From: Mycobacteroides immunogenum
GTDB taxonomy: Bacteria > Actinomycetota > Actinomycetes > Mycobacteriales > Mycobacteriaceae
DNA length: 64,000 bases
Reading direction: 5' to 3'
Assembly: GCF_001605725.1 (NCBI RefSeq)
Contig: NZ_CP011530.1
Coordinates: forward strand, 4,588,001-4,652,000
Part shown: positions 53,254 through 61,442 of the stretch, piece by piece
Layout of the letters: each line of letters begins with the position of its first letter
How positions within the stretch are numbered: the first letter of the stretch is position 1
Program-made: the position numbers and the translations under genes
Notes under the pieces: generated by a model
The model's database searches: none
Told to the model about the DNA's origin: nothing
Seen by the model: only the letters and a program-made list of their open reading frames with translations

Positions 53254-54581
53254 CGCCGCAGACCCGACAACCGGCGCGCCCGGAAACGTGCACGCGGTGC
53301 TCGCTGCGCCGAGGGCCTTTGTGGTGCGCGGTAATCGGCGATGGCGCGGCTGTAACTCGACAGCAGTGCGTCAGCCGTGCTGGCCCAGGAGAAATCCGCG
53401 GCGTGCTCCACTGCCGCATGGCTGAACTCGGGTCCCGTACGCGTCAACAGGTTCCCGATGGCCTCCGCCCAGTCCTGCGTGCGATGCGTGGGAACCAGCA
53501 AGCCGGAGCGTTGATCGGAGACCGCCACCGGTAGGCCACCCACCGCGGCCGCTACCACCGGGGTCCCGCAGGCCTGCGCCTCAATGGCCACCAGCCCGAA
53601 GGACTCCGAGTAGCTGGGCACCGCAACGATATCGGCCGCCCGGTACACCTGCGCGAGCCTCTCGCGCGTCTGCGGAGGCAGGAAGGTCACCCGGTCGGCG
53701 ATGCCAAGTTCCTCGGCAAGGTCGTGCAGTGCCGTCGGCTCGTCCAGACCGCTGCCGGACGGTCCGCCGACAATCAGAACGCGCACTCCGGGGAGCCGCT
53801 CGGCAGCACGGACCAATAGATCGGGGGCTTTCAACGGCTGGATACGCCCGACGAAGGCAACCACCTGCTCATCGGCCCGTAGACCGAATTCGGCACGGGC
53901 GGCAGCCTGGTCGCCGGGTGTGAACACGTCCAGATCCACGCCGGGATGAACAATGTCGATGCGCCCAGGTTCCGCGTTGTGCATCGAAACCAATTGATTG
54001 GCTTCGTCTTTGGTGTTGACGATGAGCCGGTCGGCCTCATCGACCACCTGCTGCTCACCCACCGCGCGCAGCGCGGGCTCCGGACGGTCGCCCTCGGCGA
54101 GAGTGAGGTTCTTGACGGCGGCGAGGGTGTGCGCCGTGTGCACCAGCGGAACGCCCCAGCGATCGCGGGCCAGCCAGCCCGCCTGCCCGGACAGCCAGTA
54201 GTGGGAGTGAACCAGGTTGTAATAGCCCGGTTCGTGGATCGCCTCGGCTCGCAGTACCCCTGCGGTGAACGCGCACAGCTGGGTGGGCAGGTCGTACTTG
54301 TCCAGCCCCTCGAAGGGGCCCGCGACGATGTTGCGCACCGTCACCCCGTCCGCGACCGCCACCACGGGCTCGTCGGAGGACGCGGTGGCGCGGGTGAAGA
54401 TATCGACGGCAACACCCCGCCGGGCCAACTGAAGGGCTGATTGCAGCACGTAGACATTCATGCCGCCGGCATCGCCGGTGCCCGGTTGAGCCAGCGGTGA
54501 GGTGTGAACGGATAGGACGGCGATGCGGCGCGGCTTCAGCGCCGCAACCGCCCGGCGCGCGAACTCATCGCCTCTAAGCAC
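53250..54581 (-). CDS. mshA: D-inositol-3-phosphate glycosyltransferase MshA
   Basis: 443 residues, GT4/GT-B fold. [21 protein letters not shown] is the UDP-GlcNAc/inositol site loop, [38 protein letters not shown] and [25 protein letters not shown] (the EX7E motif) are all present. First committed step of mycothiol synthesis: UDP-GlcNAc plus 1L-inositol 1-phosphate. GTG start. The basic tail after residue 415 is variable. An Mca-like amidase is encoded at 8932-9804. Confidence 0.95.
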   Translation of the reverse strand: MLRGDEFARRAVAALKPRRIAVLSVHTSPLAQPGTGDAGGMNVYVLQSALQLARRGVAVDIFTRATASSDEPVVAVADGVTVRNIVAGPFEGLDKYDLPTQLCAFTAGVLRAEAIHEPGYYNLVHSHYWLSGQAGWLARDRWGVPLVHTAHTLAAVKNLTLAEGDRPEPALRAVGEQQVVDEADRLIVNTKDEANQLVSMHNAEPGRIDIVHPGVDLDVFTPGDQAAARAEFGLRADEQVVAFVGRIQPLKAPDLLVRAAERLPGVRVLIVGGPSGSGLDEPTALHDLAEELGIADRVTFLPPQTRERLAQVYRAADIVAVPSYSESFGLVAIEAQACGTPVVAAAVGGLPVAVSDQRSGLLVPTHRTQDWAEAIGNLLTRTGPEFSHAAVEHAADFSWASTADALLSSYSRAIADYRAPQRPSAQRAPRARFRARRLSGLRR

Positions 54582-54645
54582 ACAGCCATCTTGTCACTTA
54601 TGCACAAGCCGTCGGCGCGCAGCACTACTACCAGCGCTTTGAGCC

Positions 54646-55107
54646 TCAGCGCGACGCGACATCCTGGCGATAACCCTGTTCGAGGATCTTGCGCAGCTTC
54701 TCGTCCGAATGCGTGATGGCCAGCGAGATGAACGGCGAAATGATCTTGCCGAGTGCACGCCCGGCCAGCCCGCCGGGCAGCCGGTAGTCGATGTTGATCT
54801 CCAGCTCGGTTTCGCCGTCGGAGATGGGCCGGAAGCGACATTCGATGTGATTCTCGATTCCCGACCGCGACTCGGTGCTGAACAGGGTGTCCGGGTCCCA
54901 TCCCGTCACCTCGATCGTCGACCGCAAGGTGGCGCCGAGGTTGATGGCGATGTCGTACTTGGCACCGAGCCCACGTGGCACGTCGTTGACGAAATGAACG
55001 TGCTCGATCCCGAACATCCAATCGGCCAGGTTGTGCGCATCACTGACGTAGTCGAAGGCGTAAGCCATGGGCACCTTCGCGGAGGACACGTGATGGATAT
55101 GCGTCAT
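54646..55107 (-). CDS. SRPBCC-family protein
   Basis: 153 residues from ATG 55107; the open frame upstream is the shadow of the ROK gene. Helix-grip pattern: VSSAKVPMAYAFDYVSDAHNLADWMFGIEHV, IECRFRPISDGETELEINIDYRLP, and the C-terminal helix ISPFISLAITHSDEKLRKILEQG. Ligand-binding or cyclase-like, unknown role. It lies between mshA and the ROK regulator. Confidence 0.8.
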   Translation of the reverse strand: MTHIHHVSSAKVPMAYAFDYVSDAHNLADWMFGIEHVHFVNDVPRGLGAKYDIAINLGATLRSTIEVTGWDPDTLFSTESRSGIENHIECRFRPISDGETELEINIDYRLPGGLAGRALGKIISPFISLAITHSDEKLRKILEQGYRQDVASR

Positions 55108-55201
55108 GTGCACATACCTATCACTTTCGCGTTCGCCGAGTGCGCAGCCATGGAGAAAATCGCGGAAACCCGCTGTGGCGTCACACTCGGCGTGCGACGA
55201 C

Positions 55202-56440
55202 CTAGGCCAGCGCGGAGGCCTCGCTGCGGCGGGCCGATGCCCGTCGCATGGCACCCAACGGGTCGGCGAACAGCCCACCCAGGGACACCACACCGGCGCC
55301 GGCTTCTTGCACGCGATTACCGAAGGCCGTCACGCGAATATCGCGCTTGGACAAAGTCGATCGATCCAGGAAGGCGGTCTCGACGTCGTTCATCACTTCG
55401 GGGTATTCGGTGAAGGCCTGTCCACCGACGATCACCTCGTCGGGGTTGAGGATGTCCCGCAGCAGCGCCACCGACTGACCCAGCACGCGTCCGCGCTCGG
55501 AAAGTAGTTCGCGCGCAGACTCATTGCCACTACGTGCGGCCTTGTACACCGCGCTCACCGAGACACCTTCGCCGGCGGGCACGATCCGCAGCTTGCGCGC
55601 CGCGGCCAGCACCGCCTCGTCGCTTACCGTGGTCTCCAACTTGCCGGTGCCACCGAGCAATTCGGAATCAACGGGCAGCGCCGCAATGGTCCCCGGTCCG
55701 CTAGACGGGCTGTGCACCCGCCCATCGATGGCAAGCGCGAAACCGACTGTCTCACGGGCGTATACGTACAAGCTCGTCAGAGATCGGGCCGCGAAGCGGC
55801 GCAATCCCAGCAGCAGTTCGGCACCTGCCATGGCGTCCACGTGCGAGGCCACCGAAACCGGCAGACCCAATGTGTCGGCGAAGACGCGCCCCACAGGGGC
55901 CTCTGTCCAGCCCAAGCGGGGGTGATCCACTGTTCCGGCGGGGCCGTCGACCACACCACCGGTGGCAACACCCACCCACAGGGGCCGCCTGCGGTGCCAG
56001 CGGGCCAGATAGCGCTGGGCGCTACCGGCCAGCGAAGCCAGCGCCGCACCCTGCGGGCCGTTTGGCGTGGGAGTCTCCACCACGTCCAGGGTCCGTCCGA
56101 ACAGGTCGGTCGCCACGATGCTGGTGGCCCGGGCTCCGATGTGGATGCCCAGGGTCAGGAACGGCTCATGGTTGAGCTCAACCGGCACCCGGGGACGGCC
56201 GATGGCGCCCGAGACCGCCAGGTCGGCGCGTTCACGCAGCAGCCCGGCGTCCAGCAGGGCCGTCACCTGCCGATTGACGGTGGCAATGGAAAGGCCTGTG
56301 ACCTGGGCAATCGCGTCACGGGCCACGGGCCCGCGGACACGTGCGGCACGGAACACAGAGGACGCGGCGCTATCGCCGATGTACAGGGCGGGCGGGTGGA
56401 TCTGGTGGCGAGAAACGGGTCGGCGAACCGGTGCAGTCAT
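55202..56440 (-). CDS. ROK-family transcriptional regulator, Rv0485-like
   Basis: 412 residues. N-terminal winged helix (RGPVARDAIAQVTGLSIATVNRQVTALLDAGLL, about 36-68), then a ROK domain. The ATP-binding DxGxT motif of sugar kinases is replaced (LGIHIGARATSIV) and the CxCGxxGC zinc motif is absent, so it is probably a regulator without kinase activity. M. tuberculosis Rv0485 controls pe/ppe genes; targets here are unknown. Divergent from the SDR gene at 56742. Confidence 0.88.
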   Translation of the reverse strand: MTAPVRRPVSRHQIHPPALYIGDSAASSVFRAARVRGPVARDAIAQVTGLSIATVNRQVTALLDAGLLRERADLAVSGAIGRPRVPVELNHEPFLTLGIHIGARATSIVATDLFGRTLDVVETPTPNGPQGAALASLAGSAQRYLARWHRRRPLWVGVATGGVVDGPAGTVDHPRLGWTEAPVGRVFADTLGLPVSVASHVDAMAGAELLLGLRRFAARSLTSLYVYARETVGFALAIDGRVHSPSSGPGTIAALPVDSELLGGTGKLETTVSDEAVLAAARKLRIVPAGEGVSVSAVYKAARSGNESARELLSERGRVLGQSVALLRDILNPDEVIVGGQAFTEYPEVMNDVETAFLDRSTLSKRDIRVTAFGNRVQEAGAGVVSLGGLFADPLGAMRRASARRSEASALA

Positions 56441-56741
56441 GGGATGGGTCCTTTGGCGAAAAGGCCGGATTCAGGCGAACGCTGAAGCGCGGGCTACTGG
56501 TGGCTTTTGGTGTTGTGAACTGGGGCGATACCACGCCCGAGACGTCAAGAAAGACGTGCAGAAATTAGGCGCAGCGACAGACGCAGCGACAACACAGCTC
56601 GCGAGCCAGCGGCAGCCGAGAACCAATACCCGCGATCACGAAAGTGACCCGGGGTTCGGCGGCACGCATGTTGGACACAGGCGAAATTTAGCATCCCTAC
56701 GAGCCGATGTCCTAGTGGGTGTTCTGACTACAGTGGCGAGC
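56441..56741. other. Divergent intergenic region, ROK gene / SDR gene
   Basis: 301 nt with no convincing gene. It must hold promoters for both flanking genes and probably an autoregulatory ROK site. A purine-rich, AT-richer segment lies around 56545-56650. No long palindrome was seen. Confidence 0.4.
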
Positions 56742-57491
56742 ATGACCAATCCCACCTTCGACGGCCGGGTCGCAGTCGTCACCGGCGCCAGTTCCGGAAT
56801 CGGCGCAGCCACCGCTAAATCCCTTGCTGCCCTTGGGTTTCATGTCGTAGTTGCGGCCCGCCGGGAAGACCGGATCGAAGCCCTGGCCGACGAAATCGGG
56901 GGCACCGCGGTTGTGCTCGACGTCACCGACGCCGATTCGGTTGCGGCCCTTGCGCAGAGCCTGAATCGGGTGGATGTGCTGATCAACAACGCCGGCGGCG
57001 CATGGGGCCTGGAACCGGTGCTGGAAGCAGATCTGGAGCACTGGCGCTGGATGTGGGAGACCAATGTGGTGGGCACCCTGCAGGTAACCCGGGCCCTGCT
57101 ACCCAAGCTGATTTCCTCCGGTGACGGGCTCATTGTCACCATCACCTCCATTGCCGCCCTCGATGTCTACGACGGCGGCAGCGGCTACACCTCCGCCAAG
57201 CACGCGCAGGCCGCGCTGCACCGCACGCTGCGCGGCGAACTTCTCGGAAAGCCGGTGCGACTCACCGAGGTCGCGCCGGGCGCGGTGGAAACGGAGTTCT
57301 CGGTGGTGCGCTTCGACGGCGACCAGGACCGCGCCGATGCGGTGTACCGAGGCATCACGCCGCTGGTGGCGGAGGACGTCGCCGAGATCATCGCGTTCGT
57401 CGCATCGCGGCCGCCGCACGTCAACCTGGACCAGATCGTCGTCAAACCTCGCGATCAGGCGTCGTCCACCCGCAAAGCCACCCGCCAGTAG
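56742..57491 (+). CDS. Short-chain dehydrogenase/reductase, Rv0484c-like
   Basis: 249 residues from ATG 56742; a GTG 9 nt upstream (56733) is in frame and equally possible. TGASSGIG at about 14-21, LINNAGGAWG, catalytic YTSAK, and the C-terminal IVVKPRDQ typical of YdfG-like serine/3-hydroxy acid dehydrogenases. Reduces or oxidises small hydroxy compounds by family. The tRNA array begins 35 nt after its stop, on the other strand. Confidence 0.88.
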   Translation: MTNPTFDGRVAVVTGASSGIGAATAKSLAALGFHVVVAARREDRIEALADEIGGTAVVLDVTDADSVAALAQSLNRVDVLINNAGGAWGLEPVLEADLEHWRWMWETNVVGTLQVTRALLPKLISSGDGLIVTITSIAALDVYDGGSGYTSAKHAQAALHRTLRGELLGKPVRLTEVAPGAVETEFSVVRFDGDQDRADAVYRGITPLVAEDVAEIIAFVASRPPHVNLDQIVVKPRDQASSTRKATRQ

Positions 57492-57526
57492 GGTCCCGGG
57501 CTATCCAGGACCACACCATTGCCACG

Positions 57527-57602
57527 TGGAGCCTCCGGCAGGAGTCGAACCCGCACCGCGCGAGGTAGAAACTCGCCGCTCTGTCCGTTGAGCTACGGAG
57601 GC
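57527..57602 (-). tRNA. tRNA-Arg (anticodon TCT)
   Basis: Acceptor GCCTCCG/CGGAGGC, anticodon stem GCGAG/CTCGC with loop TTTCTAC, T-arm with GGTTCGA, CCA encoded. Reads AGA. Last tRNA of the array in the direction of transcription. Confidence 0.93.
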
Positions 57603-57633
57603 ATTCCACATGGCGGAGGAAGGCAAAGGAATG

Positions 57634-57708
57634 TGGCACCCCCGGGAAGAATCGAACTTCCATCCACGGCTTCGTAGGCCGTCACTCTGTCCGTTGAGCT
57701 ACGAGGGT
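57634..57708 (-). tRNA. tRNA-Arg (anticodon ACG)
   Basis: Acceptor ACCCTCG/CGGGGGT, anticodon stem ACGGC/GCCGT with loop CTACGAA, CCA encoded. A34 would be read as inosine, for CGN codons. Confidence 0.93.
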
Positions 57709-57722
57709 ATAGCGCCGTTCGG

Positions 57723-57795
57723 CGCCCCCGGCGGGATTCGAACCCACAACCTCCGGTCCCGGAAACCGGTGCGCTATCCGTTGCGCTACAGGGGC
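57723..57795 (-). tRNA. tRNA-Arg (anticodon CCG)
   Basis: Acceptor GCCCCTG/CGGGGGC, anticodon stem CCGGT/ACCGG with loop TTCCGGG, no CCA encoded (CCG follows the discriminator G). Reads CGG. Third arginine tRNA in a row. Confidence 0.92.
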
Positions 57796-57797
57796 AT

Positions 57798-57872
57798 TGG
57801 GGCGACCGAAGGGAGTTGAACCCTCGACTGCGGAGTCACAGACCGCTGTGTTTCCGTTACACCACGGACGCC
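57798..57872 (-). tRNA. tRNA-His (anticodon GTG)
   Basis: Anticodon loop CTGTGAC. G at -1 faces C73, the histidine identity pair, and CCA is encoded. A T:T mismatch appears in the acceptor stem (position 4:69) and one at the end of the anticodon stem (31:39), so it may be a divergent or weak tRNA. Confidence 0.85.
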
Positions 57873-57873
57873 A

Positions 57874-57961
57874 TGGCGGAGGTGGAGGGATTCGAACCCC
57901 CAACCGCGTGCGGGCGGCGGCTCGCTAGCAACGAGCTGCAATACCGTTCTGCCACACCTCC
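57874..57961 (-). tRNA. tRNA-Ser (anticodon GCT)
   Basis: Class II tRNA with a long GC-rich variable arm. Acceptor GGAGGTG with a fully paired 3' strand, anticodon stem GCTCG/CGAGC with loop TTGCTAG, CCA encoded. Only 1 nt separates its CCA from the 5' G-1 of the tRNA-His gene. Reads AGC/AGT. Confidence 0.92.
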
Positions 57962-57974
57962 AATCTCCGGTTCG

Positions 57975-58046
57975 CTGCCTCGCCAGGACTCGAACCTGAA
58001 CACCCGGATTCAAAGTCCGGTGGGCTACCGATTACCCCACAAGGCA
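57975..58046 (-). tRNA. tRNA-Gln (anticodon TTG)
   Basis: Acceptor TGCCTTG/CGAGGCA, anticodon stem CCGGA/TCCGG with loop CTTTGAA, T-arm GGTTCGA, no CCA encoded. Reads CAA and CAG. Confidence 0.92.
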
Positions 58047-58050
58047 CTGT

Positions 58051-58139
58051 TGGTACGTGCGGAGGGATTCGAACCCCCTGCGCACCGAAGGGCTCTTGCT
58101 TTACAGGCAACCGCGACCAGCCGTATTCGCCTCGCACGC
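58051..58139 (-). tRNA. tRNA-Tyr (anticodon GTA)
   Basis: Class II bacterial tyrosine tRNA with a variable arm containing CCCTTCGG. Anticodon stem GTTGC/GCAAG with loop CTGTAAA, discriminator A, CCA encoded. First pair is G:T. Confidence 0.9.
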
Positions 58140-58152
58140 ATGGCGCCCCGCG

Positions 58153-58224
58153 CTCCCCGAGCAGGATTCGAACCTGCAGTCACGGATTAACAATCCGCTG
58201 GTTTACCGATTAACCGACCGGGGA
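58153..58224 (-). tRNA. tRNA-Asn (anticodon GTT)
   Basis: Acceptor TCCCCGG/TCGGGGA, anticodon stem GCGGA/TCCGT with loop TTGTTAA, D-loop and T-arm regular, no CCA encoded. It lies 16 nt downstream of the HNH gene stop. Confidence 0.92.
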
Positions 58225-58240
58225 AAGCGCTTTCGGGCAC

Positions 58241-58723
58241 CTACGGAGCCAGGGCATAGGTGAACCTGTCACGTTCCTTCGGCTCGAAAGGCTCACGCAT
58301 GAAGGTCATCCCGGCCTCCTGCGGAGTCCGGTCACCCTTGAACCCGTTGCAGTCACGGCACGCCGCCACCGTGTTGAGCCACGAGTCCACTCCCCCACGC
58401 GAACGGGGCAGCACGTGGTCCCAGGTGTCGGCACCCGCCCCGCAGTACACACACGTATAGCCATCGCGGCGTAGCACGCCCACACGGGTAACGCGATTTC
58501 GCGGGGTGTACGGGACGTACACGTACTCACGCAGCGCGATCGAGACGGGCAACTCGATGACCAGCGACGCGCTACGCACGTGCACGGCGGGATAATGGGT
58601 GTCGATGGAATACACGACTCCCTTGAGGATCAGCTTGATCGCGTGTTGCCACGGAATCTGTTGCAGTACGCGGTAGTCGGCGTTACAGAACTGCACAGTT
58701 TGGTTGGGCGTCAAAGTCGACAT
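58241..58723 (-). CDS. HNH endonuclease inside the tRNA array
   Basis: 160 residues from ATG 58723, which has AAGGAGG 8 nt upstream. C-terminal HNH nuclease: zinc pairs C91/C94 (CVYC) and C122/C125 (ACRDC), catalytic core DHVLPRSRGG (D102-H103) with N117 and N126. The N-terminal 75 residues (QTVQFCNADYRVLQQIPWQHAIKLIL) form a separate domain seen in actinobacterial HNH proteins linked to mobile DNA. It lies between the Trp and Asn tRNA genes on the same strand and would be on the same transcript. A homing-like nuclease that spreads the array is the inference; a host-defence or tRNA-related nuclease is the alternative. Confidence 0.88.
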   Translation of the reverse strand: MSTLTPNQTVQFCNADYRVLQQIPWQHAIKLILKGVVYSIDTHYPAVHVRSASLVIELPVSIALREYVYVPYTPRNRVTRVGVLRRDGYTCVYCGAGADTWDHVLPRSRGGVDSWLNTVAACRDCNGFKGDRTPQEAGMTFMREPFEPKERDRFTYALAP

Positions 58724-58784
58724 CGCCGCGCACCTCCTTTCCTTTTCTCGATCGGCCGTCGGCTGCGGTTTACCACCGCACAAC

Positions 58785-58861
58785 TGGCACGGACGGAAGG
58801 ATTCGAACCCTCATCTGACGGACTTGGAACCCGCCGCTCTTTCCGGTTGAGCTACACCCGC
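58785..58861 (-). tRNA. tRNA-Trp (anticodon CCA)
   Basis: Anticodon stem GCGGG/TCCGT with loop TTCCAAG, CCA encoded. The acceptor stem has three G:T pairs (GCGGGTG/CGTCCGT), which is weak for a housekeeping tRNA. Upstream of the HNH gene. Confidence 0.87.
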
Positions 58862-58907
58862 ACACATTGGGCAACAGCGCATTTCGCTGATGTCCAAAAC
58901 ATTTACG

Positions 58908-58991
58908 TACGTCCGGCAGGAGTCGAACCTGCATGCCCGTCAGGGCACTGGAGTCTGAGTCCAGCGCGTATCCCAGTTTCGCCACGGACGC
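58908..58991 (-). tRNA. tRNA-Leu (anticodon CAG)
   Basis: Class II. Acceptor GCGTCCG/CGGACGT (first pair G:T), anticodon stem CTGGA/TCCAG with loop CTCAGAC, variable arm TGCCCTGACGGGCA, no CCA encoded. First tRNA of the array; reads CTG. Confidence 0.9.
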
Positions 58992-59427
58992 ATATGCCAC
59001 CATTATGGAATTTTCAAATAACCTGCAGCACAATCGCTTTCCAGGATGGCTGTGCGATCCACGCAACCTCTCGGCCACGCCGCAAACAATGGTGCATCGG
59101 CGATAGACCGATGTAAACCCCATTAATTTGGGTTAATACATTTTATTTCAGCAGTTTTGTGCGCACTAAACTCTAGGAATGTCGAGCGATATTCCTAGCA
59201 GCGCAAACAGAAAGGTTGAGATATTCATGAGAATCGTTGGCCAGCTGTCGCTCGGTGCTGGATCTACCGTGCGACTGCCGGGTGGCAAGTCGCCGCAGCC
59301 ACGACGAGACAACCGGTGACGCTAGACGCATCCCGGCTATCTGCTTGTCGTGGAACTGTGCGGACATAAGCGTGACGGTACCAGCCGTCATTGGCTGAAC
59401 GACAGGGTTTTTCTGAGCGCCGGGCTA
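58992..59427. other. AT-rich leader of tRNA array with inverted repeat
   Basis: 436 nt, clearly AT-richer than the surroundings between about 58995 and 59230. A CATAAT -10-like box on the minus strand (59002-59007) sits just before the first tRNA. CTAGGAAT (59173-59180), a 10-nt spacer and ATTCCTAG (59191-59198) form a perfect 8-bp-arm inverted repeat; GTGCGCAC at 59158-59165 is self-complementary. Base composition suggests acquired DNA or an array boundary. Confidence 0.55.
59227..59319 (+). CDS. Possible 30-residue small ORF
   Basis: ATG at 59227, TGA at 59317-59319, encoding a short basic peptide beginning MRIVGQLSLGAG and ending PRRDNR. AAAGG lies 11 nt upstream, and an inverted repeat and AT-rich possible promoter precede it. 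No family is recognised, and a short frame like this may be chance or a remnant. Confidence 0.2.
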   Translation: MRIVGQLSLGAGSTVRLPGGKSPQPRRDNR

Positions 59428-60789
59428 TCAGCGGGTTGTCGTCGGCGTAGCCGACAGTGACGGCGCACCCGTTGTGGTCGACGGGGTCGACGTCGGAGTG
59501 CCCGAAAGCGTCGGTGCCCCCGACGGGGTCAGCGGAACGGTGGTCGGGATCGACGATGTCGTCGGCGACGACGTGGCGGTTCGTTCCTTTGGGTTCGGGG
59601 GAAGCGCCGACATCGACTGCCAGGTCGGCCAGTCCACCACCCAGTCCCACAGATCACCATCGGCGTACGACAGCTCGATCGAGGTGCCGGTCACCTCGAC
59701 AGGATCGCCGTACATAGCGGTGCGGAAATAGGACTCCGCATCGCCTAGCGACAAATTGATACATCCGTTGGTGACGTTGGTGTTTCCTTGCTGCCCAATG
59801 GTATTGGGGTTGGCGTGAATGAACTCACCATTGTTGGAAATCCGGACGGCGAAGCGCTCATGGACGTTGGAGTACCCGGCCGCCGGGTTGGACATCCAGA
59901 AGTCCTGGTACTTCTCAGTGACAACGTGAATACCGCTGCGCGTGACGTTACGGGGCAGGTCTCCCTCGCCGTAGCTGCACGGCAGGTCCAGAATGGTGCC
60001 CTCATCGGTGGTCACCCGGATTCGGTGACTCTGCGCGTCGGCATAGACAACTTGACGGCGCCCCACACTGAAATCCAGCGACATGTCTTCGTTACCGAAA
60101 GCCCCGTCGCCGAAGGGAACCCCATAGAGGTTGGCCTTCACGTCCACCTTGGTGCCAGCCTTGAAATATTCGCGTGAACGCCAGTGCACCCGTGAGCCCT
60201 GCGCCTCATCGGGCAACCACGCCCAACCGCCCTCGGTGGGCGGGTCGCAGGTGATGCTCAATGACCGCTCCACCGCGGCCTTGTCGGCGATATGGGCGTC
60301 GAACTGAATGATGACGGGAGCCGCGATACCCACCGTCTGGCCATCGGCGAGCTGGAACTGGCCGTTGACCTTCGCCGTCGGCACCAAGGTGGTGAACGTA
60401 CCGGCCACCGCGACGGCCTTGCCGTCCAGGCCCACCGCCGAACCCTTCCAGGTGTACTTCACATCGAACCCGAGTGGCTCGGTGGTGCGGAACCTGGTCT
60501 GGTCGCGGCTGAGCACACCGGCGACAACCTTGCCGTCCGCGTTGACCAGCTTCACGTCCTGGAACCAGCCATTGGTCACCGTCACACTGACAGGTGCGGT
60601 CGGGTTGACGTCCTTGGCCTTGTCGTCGGGAAGAAAAGTCAGGGATGCACCCGGCGAGGGGGCCTCCTGGGGCTGATTCGACCCCACGGTCGTGCACGCC
60701 GCAGCAACAGCGGGCACCGTCAGACCCAAAATCGTGAGCGCGCGTCGCCGCGTCAGCGCATCACCGAAATTTGGTCTGGGGTCCGTCAC
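59428..60789 (-). CDS. lprQ: L,D-transpeptidase lipoprotein, LprQ/Ldt5-like
   Basis: 453 residues. N terminus with twin Arg ([11 protein letters not shown]) and a lipobox Cys at 32. Two immunoglobulin-like domains (about 50-240), then YkuD catalytic domain (about 245-370) with H325 in FIHANPNT and C343 in VTNGCINLS; the usual SHGC His is Asn341. A Pro/Thr/Ser-rich tail from about 398 is cell-wall or linker-like, as in M. tuberculosis Rv0483. Makes 3-3 peptidoglycan cross-links or anchors proteins. Core gene; the tRNA array lies between it and the Rv0484c-like gene. Confidence 0.9.
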   Translation of the reverse strand: MTDPRPNFGDALTRRRALTILGLTVPAVAAACTTVGSNQPQEAPSPGASLTFLPDDKAKDVNPTAPVSVTVTNGWFQDVKLVNADGKVVAGVLSRDQTRFRTTEPLGFDVKYTWKGSAVGLDGKAVAVAGTFTTLVPTAKVNGQFQLADGQTVGIAAPVIIQFDAHIADKAAVERSLSITCDPPTEGGWAWLPDEAQGSRVHWRSREYFKAGTKVDVKANLYGVPFGDGAFGNEDMSLDFSVGRRQVVYADAQSHRIRVTTDEGTILDLPCSYGEGDLPRNVTRSGIHVVTEKYQDFWMSNPAAGYSNVHERFAVRISNNGEFIHANPNTIGQQGNTNVTNGCINLSLGDAESYFRTAMYGDPVEVTGTSIELSYADGDLWDWVVDWPTWQSMSALPPNPKERTATSSPTTSSIPTTVPLTPSGAPTLSGTPTSTPSTTTGAPSLSATPTTTR

Positions 60790-60888
60790 GACACCCCACG
60801 ATACGGGCAGCCGCGGACAGCTTCGCCCAGCCCGACCAGGATCACACCTCAGATCGCGCGGGACATGCGGTTTTGCCCCGCGAATCGG

Positions 60889-61332
60889 CTAGTAGACGGG
60901 GATATCGAAGATCGCCGCAGGCGCGCCGTACTGGGCACTCCAGCCGGCCCACGGGATATCGCTCGGCCCTACACGTCTGTCTACGAGGCCCCAGCCCTGA
61001 TCGTCCCGATGGAGCAGTGCCACGTATTTCTTCGACATGCCGCCGTTGGCCGCCGCCTCGGCAAAGGGAGAACCTGCATAGTCCACGGGGTTGCCGTCGG
61101 GCTCCTGCATGGCGGACCAGAGAAACGCCCAACCGTCGGCTGCCTTGAGGCTGCGCACATCCAGCCGGACCGGCTTGCCCAGCTGGGCCGCCACGTCCGC
61201 GACGGCGGGCGCCAGGACGACGGCACCTTCCGCAGAGGAAGGATCCACCGATAGGGCGCCGGGATCAGCTGTCGCCAGGGGCACCCCGAGCAGGCCCAGC
61301 CACAGCACAAGCGTGAGGATCGCGATCCGCAT
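60889..61332 (-). CDS. Small secreted protein of unknown function
   Basis: 147 residues from ATG 61332, which has AAGGAG upstream; the longer frame has no ribosome site. Sec signal MRIAILTLVLWLGLLGVPLATA, cleavage before DPGAL. The mature part has VDVRSLKAADGWAFLWSAMQEPDG-type strands and a Trp/Gly-rich centre (GWGLVDRRVGPSDIPWAGW). Similar small exported proteins exist in mycobacteria, but no function is recognised. Confidence 0.75.
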   Translation of the reverse strand: MRIAILTLVLWLGLLGVPLATADPGALSVDPSSAEGAVVLAPAVADVAAQLGKPVRLDVRSLKAADGWAFLWSAMQEPDGNPVDYAGSPFAEAAANGGMSKKYVALLHRDDQGWGLVDRRVGPSDIPWAGWSAQYGAPAAIFDIPVY

Positions 61333-61421
61333 GGACACTCCTTCGTTCCAGGACATCCGAACCGTAGACGACCGCTGAGCCGGTATCGCGGAAGACAAGC
61401 CCACGCGATATGGGTTTCCCC

Positions 61422-61442
61422 TACCGTCATTTCATGACGGTA
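61422..61442. promoter_or_regulatory. Perfect inverted repeat over start codon
   Basis: TACCGTCAT, spacer TTC, ATGACGGTA; nine matched bases per arm. The ATG of the right arm (61434) is the likely start codon of the EstB-like gene. Could be an operator or a start-hiding hairpin. Confidence 0.55.

Noticed and set aside
57527..58991. CRISPR array
   Set aside because: The regularly spaced similar strings are T-arms of tRNA genes (GGTTCGA and similar), not identical repeats with spacers.
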